In this document: piece after piece, positions 15,001-23,293 of the stretch
How positions within the stretch are numbered: position 1 is the stretch's first letter
Layout: the number at the start of each line of letters is the position of its first letter
DNA from: CAXBES01 sp965367015
Lineage (GTDB): Bacteria; Bacteroidota; Bacteroidia; Flavobacteriales; Flavobacteriaceae
Reading direction: 5' to 3'
Length of the DNA stretch: 28,968 nucleotides
Assembly (NCBI GenBank): GCA_965367015.1
Contig: CBDUGY010000021.1
Span: 1-28,968, forward strand
The notes under the pieces: generated by a model
Database searches by the model: none
Told to the model about the DNA's origin: nothing
Seen by the model: only the letters and a program-made list of their open reading frames with translations
Translations under genes and position numbers: made by a program

Positions 15001-18000
15001 CTTGATTCGGACTAATATTTGGGTCTCCCAGAACTCTGGTCTTTACTTCCTGCAATAAACGCAAGGGAAGATTCAATCTGTTTGCTAAAGGCCATACATC
15101 TTCGGGAGTTAACATTCCCGGAGGCGAGACATTTAGCGGTATCTGAACTTCGTAATAATTTTCATCCAAATCGTTTCCAATTCTCAGAAACGCTACCATT
15201 TCCCCATCACTTAAGGCGGCTTGTCCAACAACAGACTGTGCATGAATAAACATTTCCAGATTTTCGTATTGACGCATGTCAATATTATAATTCTTATAAA
15301 CCGAACGTCCGTCCTGCGAATCTAATCCACATACACGCAATGCCAGTGACTGCTCATTCTGACGAATAATATTGTTATTATTATTTAGTTCTTCTCTCTC
15401 TACACCAGGAGGAAGCACATAAATTCCTGAGTTTTGTTCAATGCTAACAGCCTGCGCTTCAAAAACAGTATCATCTAATGAAGGATCCTGGCCGGGATTG
15501 GCTAAGTCTAAGGACTGTAGAAAACGTCTATAATCTCCTCTCACCAATTCCAAAGTACCAAAACGCAAGGTTGTTGGTTGTTCAAATTGAGACAAATACA
15601 TTCTCATAAATCGAATCGATCTAAAATCGGAAATACCTCCAATCGCTTCATCGTATTCACTCACAGGTATTTTAAATTGTACCCATCTTACCGGTATTAC
15701 TTCATTGTTTTGAAGTGTAACGTCCTGTTCGATAATATCTGTAATGTAATCACTATTATCAGCGTCCATCCCGGGAAAAATAGGCACGTTATACTCAAAA
15801 TAACTGTCTACTGTATTCATGGAGTTGTCTCGGTTGATATCCTCAACATCGGGAAGGGTTGTTGACCCTCGGTTAGTATTGGTAACTTCCACAGGAGAAT
15901 TCCCTTGTGTCCCGTTGTATTGCTTATAGCGGGTAATAATGTCTCCCTCAGCTTGCAGGAAATACTGGTAGTTATCGCCCGCAGGATCAGGTAACCCGCT
16001 AAAATTAGGGTACATACTTGCTTCAGCGGCATCATCCAGCCCATCGTAACCAATATCCTGATTAGTTCGCGCTTGCCCTTCAGTATCGAAAGTGTATATT
16101 AATGATTGATTGGTAGGTACCTTACCCCATACGGTAGGTGTTGTATTATTCGAAAGGCCATCTTCCGGCAATCCGTTTTCATATTGTTTTCTTCCGTCTT
16201 TTAAAACGTCTTCTGAAATGTTTCCTAAGTTAAAGCTGATAGTTCCCCCGTTGTTGGTTGCATTTTCGTCATAGATAAATGGATCCATCAACCAAAACTG
16301 AATCGTTTCCACATTCGAGCGTTCAAAATCTGTAGTGCTTAACTGTCGTGAAATACTTCCGAAGTTATTTTGTGGATTAGGTATTGTATTACCTCCGGCT
16401 GCAGCAGGATTAAAGTTGTATTCTCCTCTTTCGGTAGGGTAAAAGCTCAGGTCCAACGTAAATAATGCCTGCGTTTGCCCCTGAATAATATCTTGATTTG
16501 GGAAGATTTCATCTCTAAAGATACGACGTGTGAATGGAGATGAAAGATCTGCATCGGTTATTCCGTCTGGTCTCTGACTACTAAAAAACACAGGATCAAT
16601 AGTGTACCAATTTAGTTTTCCGCGTCTGTAATTGTATTCCAACATACTATTCCCCAACTCCCCACCAAAACCTCTTGGGGTACTTCCTAAAAACCAGGTT
16701 GTAGGAGAACTTATATCCAACTCTGTTTGAGATCCTTCAAAATCATCAACATAAACCGTTGTTTTACCATTAAAATCTGAAACTTTTGGTGCTCCCGGCA
16801 TCAAATATGCAAACTCACCTCTTAGGGAGAGATTTGATTCCACATCAGTATCGATATTAGGGAGTTTATTTACTAAGCGTGTCAGGAACGGTACTTCGGT
16901 AGAGTAATTTGCATTTATTCCGAAGATAGTATTGTTGATAGGTTCCACATTATAGGTAGACTTCTGAGTCAAAGGGCGCTCATTCAAGTTTAAATACGTA
17001 GCTCCAATTAAAAACTTTTCGCTGAACTGATGCTCAACATTCAATCCGGTAAATCGTTTCGTTTGTTGTCCGAAGAGCGTATTATTCTCTGTAGATATTT
17101 CGATGGGAGTATTCGAGTTAAGTAATGCGGGATCCAAGATTTGAACTCTTCCCAATTGATAATTCACCGTGTAATCTACTCCTTCAGCAAGCACTCTCCC
17201 ACCTGCGGTTACGGTAACCGAACCTTGAGGAATGTTAAAAGCGCCAATGGGGATTCCATCGGCCCCTGTAGATTTGTAGGTTCCTTTTAATTGAAATTTA
17301 TTCTTATCACTTTGTAATTGTTCTGCCTGCGTTTTGGTTGAAGCATACAGCTGATCGAACACATATCTTTTCTGGTTCTCATTATAGGTATCCCTGTTTG
17401 AATAGACCTCAGGACCACTGTTAGGGGTGTTATCGAGCTCTTTAAAGAGATATTCCCCGAAAGGCTCTACACTAGTAAATATTATTCGTCCGTTTTGAGT
17501 ATCAACCGTGACACCCGGCAGGAAATCGAAAAATCCATCACCACCTTGCTGTGGGTCATTGTTAAAATTTAGTCTGTCTAGATTAAATACCCTCAGTAAT
17601 GTCGCGTCTGCAATATCTACAGCATTGGGATCGGAAGGGTCCGGATCAGGGAAGGGTTGTCCTTCCACCGGCGAAATATAATTTAAAGGTGAAGGATCGG
17701 TATACAGAATATTTAATCTGAAATCTTCCCGTTCTAATTGAAAAGCGCCAAGGGGATAGATATTCTTCATCATTAGATCCCAAACCGGTTCCTGAACACT
17801 TGTGATATTACTCTTAAGTAACTTTACGATCAAATTCTGAGCTAGTCCTTGCTGTGGTGGGACATTCGGATCTGGATTGGGGATTTCGCCTCCTGAAGCT
17901 TCCACGCCATCGGTTGAAAATTCTCCTACCTGATATACTTGACCATTCACGGTGAATTGAAAAGCAACACCTAATACTTCATCATTACTCAAGCGCTGAT

Positions 18001-19339
18001 TTAAGGAAATATATCCCAACTGTGAATTAAGCTGATATTCGTTAGGCTGTAATCTTCGGGCGTTCTCCAAAGTCACAAAATCGGTTCCGTCGTTCACCTG
18101 CACCCCGCCAAAACCTGCTTGTACAGTAGCGACATCACGGATAGCTTCATTTAAAATAGAAGGTGCTCCGCCGTTAATTCCGAAGGGATTAAAATCGTTA
18201 TTAGAGTTATCCGGAAATGAATTCCTCGGTTTATTGATAAATCCTCCCGGAGGGAAATTTAAACCAATATTAGTTGGATCCGATTCACCAATATCTTGAA
18301 TTGCCACGATGTTTCGTACGTTATCGGTTCGATTACTCGTATTGGTAATCCAAACTTCCATTCTCGTAACCTGGACATTAGAATTTATGAACGGATAGCG
18401 TTCTATCACTCTGTCGTAATTATCTCTAAAATAGTGCGCCAGGAAGAAGTGACGGTTATCATCATATTCTAAAGCAAAAAGCTCGTAATCTGTTACGGTA
18501 GCCCCACCTTCGGCAACTACTGTTCTTGTTTCCGATTTTTGTTCCGAAAATACTCCGGTAATTGTTGTCTTTCCAAACTGTAATTGAGTTTTAACTCCAA
18601 AAAGGCTTTGCGCCCCTTGTATGAGAGAACTGTTTAGAGGCATACTAACATTACCAACTTCTATTTTCCTGATAATATCGTCTTCGGTTGGGGTGTATTC
18701 CAACTTTATTTGATTCTGGAAGTCGAACGTGGATTGTGTGTCGTAATTGGCAGTAACCTGCAATCTTTCCCCAACTTTACCTAATAAACTAAGGCTTATT
18801 CTTTGATCGAAATCGAAAGATGTATTGCTTCGGTTTCGGGGGGAGAAGGATGGATTATCCTGTTTTGTATATAACACACCTAAATCCATTTCAACGCTAC
18901 CTTGTGGAATTACCTCGATAGTGTTTCCGCCGAAAACAGATTCGAAAAAACTCGAATTTACATAAAAAGTTGGCAGTAAATTCTTCTGTTTTTCTTCCGA
19001 ACCTTCTTTACGACCGTCGGCTGCATCGATCTTATCTTTGAAGTATTCCTTCATTTGTTCTTTCAGAATCAAATCACGGTACTCTTCTGGTGTTAAAATA
19101 ACAGGGTAGGTAATATTAAAATTCCCTAATGCTTTTGTGTAAATGTACCTATCGGTAATAGGATCGTAGGTGTAGAGATCGGTAATACTACTTGGGTTTG
19201 GCAGATCAATTCGTCCCATTGAAGATCCAGTAGCTGTAGAATCCTGAGCTTGCACCGTGATGAAGCTTCCGAAAACGATACTTAAAATAAATAAATGCCT
19301 TAAGAGGCTATTCTTGTAAACGTAATTTTTTGCACCCAA
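12065..19339 (-). CDS. sprA: SprA, outer-membrane translocon of the type IX secretion system
   Basis: The protein has 2424 residues, the expected giant size for SprA (Sov in Porphyromonas). A signal peptide (cleavage likely after A31, VQA/QD) is followed by IDLPNPSSITDLYTYDP and long alternating beta-strand sequence ending RGGITLRYNFGN with an aromatic residue three positions from the C-terminus. SprA forms a very large beta-barrel through which type IX cargo, including gliding adhesins, crosses the outer membrane; GldKLMN supplies energy. The start is TTG at 19339, 3 nt after the ruvA stop; an in-frame TAA 6 nt upstream excludes a longer product and no ATG is available before the signal peptide. 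Residues about 1905-1977 form a low-complexity Gly/Ala/Glu/Lys/Arg insert. Confidence 0.96.
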   Translation of the reverse strand: MGAKNYVYKNSLLRHLFILSIVFGSFITVQAQDSTATGSSMGRIDLPNPSSITDLYTYDPITDRYIYTKALGNFNITYPVILTPEEYRDLILKEQMKEYFKDKIDAADGRKEGSEEKQKNLLPTFYVNSSFFESVFGGNTIEVIPQGSVEMDLGVLYTKQDNPSFSPRNRSNTSFDFDQRISLSLLGKVGERLQVTANYDTQSTFDFQNQIKLEYTPTEDDIIRKIEVGNVSMPLNSSLIQGAQSLFGVKTQLQFGKTTITGVFSEQKSETRTVVAEGGATVTDYELFALEYDDNRHFFLAHYFRDNYDRVIERYPFINSNVQVTRMEVWITNTSNRTDNVRNIVAIQDIGESDPTNIGLNFPPGGFINKPRNSFPDNSNNDFNPFGINGGAPSILNEAIRDVATVQAGFGGVQVNDGTDFVTLENARRLQPNEYQLNSQLGYISLNQRLSNDEVLGVAFQFTVNGQVYQVGEFSTDGVEASGGEIPNPDPNVPPQQGLAQNLIVKLLKSNITSVQEPVWDLMMKNIYPLGAFQLEREDFRLNILYTDPSPLNYISPVEGQPFPDPDPSDPNAVDIADATLLRVFNLDRLNFNNDPQQGGDGFFDFLPGVTVDTQNGRIIFTSVEPFGEYLFKELDNTPNSGPEVYSNRDTYNENQKRYVFDQLYASTKTQAEQLQSDKNKFQLKGTYKSTGADGIPIGAFNIPQGSVTVTAGGRVLAEGVDYTVNYQLGRVQILDPALLNSNTPIEISTENNTLFGQQTKRFTGLNVEHQFSEKFLIGATYLNLNERPLTQKSTYNVEPINNTIFGINANYSTEVPFLTRLVNKLPNIDTDVESNLSLRGEFAYLMPGAPKVSDFNGKTTVYVDDFEGSQTELDISSPTTWFLGSTPRGFGGELGNSMLEYNYRRGKLNWYTIDPVFFSSQRPDGITDADLSSPFTRRIFRDEIFPNQDIIQGQTQALFTLDLSFYPTERGEYNFNPAAAGGNTIPNPQNNFGSISRQLSTTDFERSNVETIQFWLMDPFIYDENATNNGGTISFNLGNISEDVLKDGRKQYENGLPEDGLSNNTTPTVWGKVPTNQSLIYTFDTEGQARTNQDIGYDGLDDAAEASMYPNFSGLPDPAGDNYQYFLQAEGDIITRYKQYNGTQGNSPVEVTNTNRGSTTLPDVEDINRDNSMNTVDSYFEYNVPIFPGMDADNSDYITDIIEQDVTLQNNEVIPVRWVQFKIPVSEYDEAIGGISDFRSIRFMRMYLSQFEQPTTLRFGTLELVRGDYRRFLQSLDLANPGQDPSLDDTVFEAQAVSIEQNSGIYVLPPGVEREELNNNNNIIRQNEQSLALRVCGLDSQDGRSVYKNYNIDMRQYENLEMFIHAQSVVGQAALSDGEMVAFLRIGNDLDENYYEVQIPLNVSPPGMLTPEDVWPLANRLNLPLRLLQEVKTRVLGDPNISPNQVAFFDQADLDESTTGGGENDLRIGIKGNPSFGNVRVIMLGMRNVSSNDICGEVWFNELRLSELKNQGGWAAVANMDVNLADFATVSATGRRSTVGFGSIEQGPNQRSREDAQQYDVVTNVNLGMLLPNKWGIKLPFNYGRSEELITPQYDPEFQDIELESRLDNTADADERDQIKEQSVDYTKRQSVNFIGIRKERTGEGKPQIYDVENFTFSYSYNQVDHHDFEIEDALEQSVRVGGTYNYNFTPKTIEPFKKNDSLFRGKYWQFLKDLNFNYLPTNVAVSSNIIRQYNEQKFRELNLLPGNIGIPTLFQRNYLFDWQYTLNYNLTKSLRFNFTSSNNRVVSNYIDDTGFVDNSVGVWDGFFELGDPNQHFQSLQLNYDLPFSKFPFLKWIRATYSYTGDYQWQAGSDLFANIPITLRDGTTQNYNLGNSIQNASTHRINSSFDMNNFYRYIGLVKIKPGDRARKGASGEGERGNEGGEGAKGSREAKLKNANEEKAPSLVNNNSRGNARNEAASAAAVAASNSLSGGDKAMNTLIGLVTSLRKIQVNYQENNGIFLPGYTPSIGFIGTLKPTTGFTFGSQAEIRELAARNGWLTLYPEFNEQYTEVESRQLDVLANIELLPDLKIDINGSRIYSENYAENYIVEGEQYRSLTPNTFGNFTISTNLIKTAFGSSTDETSAAFEDFRSNRIIIANRLATDFYGSSNFPTDADGYPVGFGRTSQDVLLPAFLSAYKGSDASKEKTGIFRDVPLPNWDVKYTGLMRIKWFKKMFKRFSVQHGYRAGYTVNQFQSNLDYNPIAPEEIDQAGNFKSKTLLTNVNLTEQFSPLVRLDFEMKNSIKILAEYRKDRALSLSFANNLLTEIKGNEFIIGLGYRVKDLRIGTNFGGKKTILKSDLNFKLDLSRRDNKTIIRYLDINNNQTTAGQTIYGIQFTTDYALSKNLTALFYYDHTFSEYAISTAFPQTTIRGGITLRYNFGN

Positions 19340-19342
19340 TTT

Positions 19343-19924
19343 TTACAAATTTTTTAAAGCCTGTTTGATGATAGTTTCCACCGAAGCCTGCGGATTTTCC
19401 TTTACAATTTTATCGCAAACTTTTTCTACTTGTTTACGAGCAAAGCCCAGTGTCTCCAAAGCAGATAACGCTTCATTTTTATTCGTATTGCTTGAAGAAG
19501 CAGAAACATCCTCCAAACCATACACTTTTAAAATTTTATCTTTTAAATCTAAGAGCACCCTTTGTGCTGTTTTTAAACCAATTCCTTTAACCGACTGGAT
19601 TGTTGCAACATCATCTGAAGCAATTGCCTCAGTTACTTGTTGTGGCGTAAGAGAAGATAGCATGGTTCTAGCTGTACTCGCACCTACCCCCGAAACCGAT
19701 ACTAATAATCTAAATATTTCACGTTCTGCCGGACCCGAAAAACCATATAGAGTATGTGAATCCTCCCGTACCTGCAAATGTGTAAATAATTTTACATTTT
19801 CACCTTCCGGGAGATGCGAAAATGTGTGCAGAGAGATATTGATGAAATAGCCTATTCCATTACAGTCAATCACTACATCGGTTGGATTTTTTTCTACCAG
19901 TCTGCCCTGTATGTGGGAAATCAT
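19343..19924 (-). CDS. ruvA: Holliday junction branch migration protein RuvA
   Basis: The protein has 193 residues. An N-terminal OB-fold (MISHIQGRLVEK... to about 63) is followed by two helix-hairpin-helix motifs (VSVSGVGASTAR about 75-86; IQSVKGIGLKTAQR about 109-122) and a C-terminal three-helix RuvB-binding domain (about 145-193, ALSALETLGFARKQVEKV). RuvA tetramers hold the Holliday junction and load RuvB, whose gene lies about 4.7 kb away on the same strand. It lies 85 nt after maeB and 3 nt before sprA, so gliding/secretion and recombination genes appear to share a transcript. Confidence 0.97.
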   Translation of the reverse strand: MISHIQGRLVEKNPTDVVIDCNGIGYFINISLHTFSHLPEGENVKLFTHLQVREDSHTLYGFSGPAEREIFRLLVSVSGVGASTARTMLSSLTPQQVTEAIASDDVATIQSVKGIGLKTAQRVLLDLKDKILKVYGLEDVSASSSNTNKNEALSALETLGFARKQVEKVCDKIVKENPQASVETIIKQALKNL

Positions 19925-19947
19925 TCGCTAATTAAAAGTTGATGGCT

Positions 19948-19955
19948 CAAATATA
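19948..19955 (-). promoter_or_regulatory. Possible -7 box of a promoter for ruvA-sprA-gcvH
   Basis: TATATTTG on the minus strand exactly matches the -7 consensus and lies 24 nt before the ruvA start, in the only gap in this stretch. No TTG is found at the usual -33 distance; instead a short imperfect inverted repeat (19966-19986) occupies that area. Confidence 0.35.
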
Positions 19956-20009
19956 GTATAATTATTTCTAGCGACCCCGTTAGAAAATATGAAAATGCGA
20001 GGCAATTAT

Positions 20010-22304
20010 TTATCTTTTAGCTTGCTCTTTTAAACGCTTTTCCTTTTGCTGGGCATCTACAACCGCCACTGCCGCCATATTCACAATTTCTTCCACACTA
20101 GCGCCTAGTTGTAATATATGCACCGGCTTTCTCATACCCAGCATTATTGGTCCGATAGATTCTACATTATTAAGCTCTTTTAATAATTTATAATTGCTAT
20201 TTGCAGAATCCAGATTTGGAAATATTAAAGCATTTACTTTCCTACCGGCTAATTTCGAAAAAGGGAATTTCTCCTTCAACATATCGGGATTAAGCGCAAA
20301 ATCTGTCTGCAATTCGCCGTCCACTATCATATCCGGATTACTCTTGTGAAGTAATTCTACAGCTTCTTGAACTTTTGTCGCATGCGGATCTTTTGAAGAT
20401 CCGAAATTCGCGTATGAAATCATTGCAATAACAGGCTCCAAACCAAACATTTTCATAGTATAGTTGGTCATTTGAGCGATTTTCGCCAACTCTTTCGCAG
20501 TTGGATCAATATTAATAGAAGTGTCTGATAGGAATAACGGCCCTCTCTTTGTAAGCATCAGGTTTGTTGTTGCCACTTTACTAACCCCTTCAAAACTCCC
20601 AATTGTTTCCAGTACAGGTCGAACGACAGATGGATATGAACGAGAGTAACCTGATATCATTGCGTCTGCATCGCCATCCATAACCATCATTGCGGCAAAA
20701 TAATTACGCTCCCGCATGACCTTCTGGGCTGAGTAAAGTGTTATTCCGTGACGTCTGCGATTTTTCCAGAAAGTTTCGGCATAACCATTTAATTTTTCTG
20801 TTTGTTCGTCACTTTTTGGATCAATTATCTCAAGATCAGAATCGAAATCGATCTGATCCATCAGTTCAAGAATAATATCCTTTCTTCCTAATAAAATAGG
20901 GGTTCCTATTCCTTCTTCATGAACTATTTGTGCGGCTTTTAAAACATCGAGATGATCTGCTTCAGCAAAAACAATTTTTTTCGGATTGGTTTTAGCGCGA
21001 TTTACCAGCAGCCTTACTATCTTATTATCGCTACCCATACGTTCGTACAACTCGTCACAATACTTTTCCCAATCGGTAATAGGTTCGGTTGCAACACCAC
21101 TTTCCATGGCGGCTTTTGCCACAGCGGGTGGGACTGTAGCAATTAATCTCGGGTCGAAAGGTTTTGGTATTATATATTCCTTTCCGAAGGTTAATTTTGT
21201 TTCACCATAAGCGATATTTACCTGCTCCGGCACGGGCTCCTTGGCCAGATCGGCTAATGCTTTCACAGCCGCCATCTTCATCGCTTCATTAATTTTAGTC
21301 GCTCGAACATCTAATGCTCCTCTAAAAATAAAGGGAAATCCGAGGACATTATTCACCTGATTGGGATGATCACTTCGACCTGTGGCCATAATGATATCCT
21401 TTCTGGTTTTTATGGCTAAATCATATTCGATTTCAGGATTAGGATTTGCCATAGCAAACACAATAGGGTCATTTGCCATGCTCATGAGCATTTCAGGCTT
21501 AACGATGTCTGCAATTGATAATCCAACGAACACATCAGCGTTTTTCATCGCCTCATCAAGAGTATCAATTTTTCGCTGTGTAGCGAATTCCTTTTTCTCT
21601 TCAGAAAGCCCTTCTCTGTCCTCTCGTATTACGCCCGTACTATCGACCATTACTATATTTTCAGCTTTGGCACCGAATGCCTTGTATAGTCGAGTACACG
21701 AAACTGCGGCGGCCCCAGCCCCACTAATTACAATTGAGACATTTTCGATCTTTTTCTCGACAATTTCCAACGCATTTAATAACGCAGCAGCCGATATAAT
21801 AGCTGTTCCATGCTGGTCGTCATGCATCACCGGAATATCCAGTTCTTCTTTTAATCGTCTTTCTATTTCGAAAGCTTCGGGAGCTTTTATATCTTCTAAA
21901 TTTATGCCTCCAAAAGTTGGGGCGATATTCTTAACTGTTTCAACAAAAGCATCAATATCTTCGGTCCCTACCTCTATATCAAAGACGTCTATATCTGCAA
22001 ATATTTTAAATAGCAACCCTTTACCTTCCATTACCGGTTTTGAGGCTTCCGGACCAATATTTCCTAAGCCCAAAACGGCAGTTCCGTTCGAAATAACTGC
22101 CACCAAATTCCCTTTGGCGGTATACTTATAAACATTTTTAATGTCTTTTTCAATTTCAAGACAAGGCTCGGCAACCCCCGGGGAATATGCTAACGATAGG
22201 TCTCTTTGTGTTGCGTACTTTTTGGTAGGAACTACCTGAATCTTTCCAGGTCTTGGTTTGGCATGGTATAATAGGGCTTCACGACGTTTGCTCTGTTTGC
22301 TCAT
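20010..22304 (-). CDS. maeB: NADP-dependent malic enzyme with C-terminal phosphotransacetylase-like domain
   Basis: The protein has 764 residues. The malic domain (about 1-160) has catalytic Y40 (LAYSPGVAEPC), NGTAVLGLGNIG (73-84), metal-binding E137-D138 (GINLEDIKAPE) and D162-D163 (MHDDQHGTAI). The nucleotide-binding domain follows with VISGAGAAAVS (192-202). From about 430 to the end is a phosphate acetyltransferase-like domain (KKIVFAEADHLDVLKAA, MISGYSRSYPSVVRP, PIMLGMRKPVH), which in MaeB enzymes senses acetyl-CoA rather than catalysing. It oxidatively decarboxylates malate to pyruvate, giving NADPH. The length is standard. It lies 61 nt after queG, with its own candidate promoter. Confidence 0.96.
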   Translation of the reverse strand: MSKQSKRREALLYHAKPRPGKIQVVPTKKYATQRDLSLAYSPGVAEPCLEIEKDIKNVYKYTAKGNLVAVISNGTAVLGLGNIGPEASKPVMEGKGLLFKIFADIDVFDIEVGTEDIDAFVETVKNIAPTFGGINLEDIKAPEAFEIERRLKEELDIPVMHDDQHGTAIISAAALLNALEIVEKKIENVSIVISGAGAAAVSCTRLYKAFGAKAENIVMVDSTGVIREDREGLSEEKKEFATQRKIDTLDEAMKNADVFVGLSIADIVKPEMLMSMANDPIVFAMANPNPEIEYDLAIKTRKDIIMATGRSDHPNQVNNVLGFPFIFRGALDVRATKINEAMKMAAVKALADLAKEPVPEQVNIAYGETKLTFGKEYIIPKPFDPRLIATVPPAVAKAAMESGVATEPITDWEKYCDELYERMGSDNKIVRLLVNRAKTNPKKIVFAEADHLDVLKAAQIVHEEGIGTPILLGRKDIILELMDQIDFDSDLEIIDPKSDEQTEKLNGYAETFWKNRRRHGITLYSAQKVMRERNYFAAMMVMDGDADAMISGYSRSYPSVVRPVLETIGSFEGVSKVATTNLMLTKRGPLFLSDTSINIDPTAKELAKIAQMTNYTMKMFGLEPVIAMISYANFGSSKDPHATKVQEAVELLHKSNPDMIVDGELQTDFALNPDMLKEKFPFSKLAGRKVNALIFPNLDSANSNYKLLKELNNVESIGPIMLGMRKPVHILQLGASVEEIVNMAAVAVVDAQQKEKRLKEQAKR

Positions 22305-22325
22305 AGGGATTATGTAATCTATTTA

Positions 22326-22356
22326 CAAAGATATAAGGATAGCTATAATGAAGAAA
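22326..22356 (-). promoter_or_regulatory. Candidate promoter of maeB
   Basis: On the minus strand TTTC (22356-22353), a 19-nt spacer and TATCTTTG (22333-22326) fit the Bacteroidota form with one mismatch in the -33 box. Predicted start is near 22321, about 17 nt before the ATG. GGATTAT (22308-22314) and ATAATCC (22356-22362) flank the site as an inverted repeat. Confidence 0.4.
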
Positions 22357-22365
22357 TAATCCTCG

Positions 22366-23292
22366 TTAATCTTTTAAGAAGTTTATGTTGCGTTGCAGCC
22401 CTGTAAACTTTGTTCGTTTCACCGGACTATTTTTGAATAGATTCTGAAAAACCTCTTCAGTAATCTCTTCCCAATCTTTTTTAGTCATTGATAACAATTG
22501 CGGATTTGGGTCGAATAAAGGTTCATTATGTGCTTTACTGAATCGATTCCACGGACAAACGTCCTGACAAATATCACAGCCAAACATCCAATCGTCGAAT
22601 TGTCCCTTAAATTGTGTCGGTATCGCTTCTTTCAGCTCAATGGTGAAATAGGAGATGCATTTACTTCCATCAACTACATAAGGTTCAACGATCGCCTGAG
22701 TAGGACAGGCATCTATACACGCAGTACAAGCACCGCAGTGGTCGGTTACGGGAGTATCGTACTCGAGTTCTAAATCCAAGATCAGTTCTGCAATAAAATA
22801 AAAGGACCCCAACTGTTTGGTAAGTAAATTTGAATGTTTTCCAATCCAACCCAAGCCGCTTTTTGCCGCCCATGCTTTATCCAGTACAGGCGCCGAATCT
22901 ACAAATGCACGACCGTGTACATCACCAATCTCTTCTGATATAAATGCAAGCAATTGTTTTAATTTATCCTTTATCACAAAATGATAATCGGTTCCGTATG
23001 CATATTTAGACAATTTGTAACTTTCAGAATTTTGAGTTTCGGATGGAAAATAATTAAAAATTAAAGAAACTACACTTTTTGAATCGGGAACAAGTTTGGT
23101 TGGGTCGAGGCGTTTGTCGAAATAATTTTCCATATAACTCATCTCGCCCTGCATGTTTTTATTAAGCCATTTCTCCAAGCGAGGGGCTTCTTCTTCCAAA
23201 AATTCGGCTTTACTGATACCACAAGAGAGAAAACCAAGACGTCTGGCTTCAGCCTTTATAAGTTGTGTATTTCTGGTTTTCGAATGAATCAC
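22366..23292 (-). CDS. queG: Epoxyqueuosine reductase QueG
   Basis: The protein has 308 residues. The N-terminal cobalamin-binding domain includes D133 in FVDSAPVLDKAWAAKSGLGW (130-149), the conserved catalytic region. Two [4Fe-4S] clusters are supplied by C186, C189, C192 and C196 (CGACTACIDACP) and C239, C242 and C246 (CDICQDVCPWN), with an extra C212. QueG reduces epoxyqueuosine to queuosine in tRNAs with GUN anticodons, the last step of the pathway. It lacks the C-terminal HEAT-like extension of the longer E. coli enzyme. The only usable start is GTG at 23292, 1 nt after the P450 stop, indicating tight coupling. Confidence 0.96.
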   Translation of the reverse strand: MIHSKTRNTQLIKAEARRLGFLSCGISKAEFLEEEAPRLEKWLNKNMQGEMSYMENYFDKRLDPTKLVPDSKSVVSLIFNYFPSETQNSESYKLSKYAYGTDYHFVIKDKLKQLLAFISEEIGDVHGRAFVDSAPVLDKAWAAKSGLGWIGKHSNLLTKQLGSFYFIAELILDLELEYDTPVTDHCGACTACIDACPTQAIVEPYVVDGSKCISYFTIELKEAIPTQFKGQFDDWMFGCDICQDVCPWNRFSKAHNEPLFDPNPQLLSMTKKDWEEITEEVFQNLFKNSPVKRTKFTGLQRNINFLKD

Positions 23293-23293
23293 T

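Noticed and set aside
19365..19850. 161-codon open frame on the plus strand
   Set aside because: It lies entirely opposite ruvA and shows no domain or signal; the minus-strand gene explains the region.
21382..22131. 249-codon open frame on the plus strand
   Set aside because: It is antisense to the highly conserved maeB catalytic domain, is Ser/Ile/Thr-rich with no recognisable domain, and has no promoter; it is a shadow frame.
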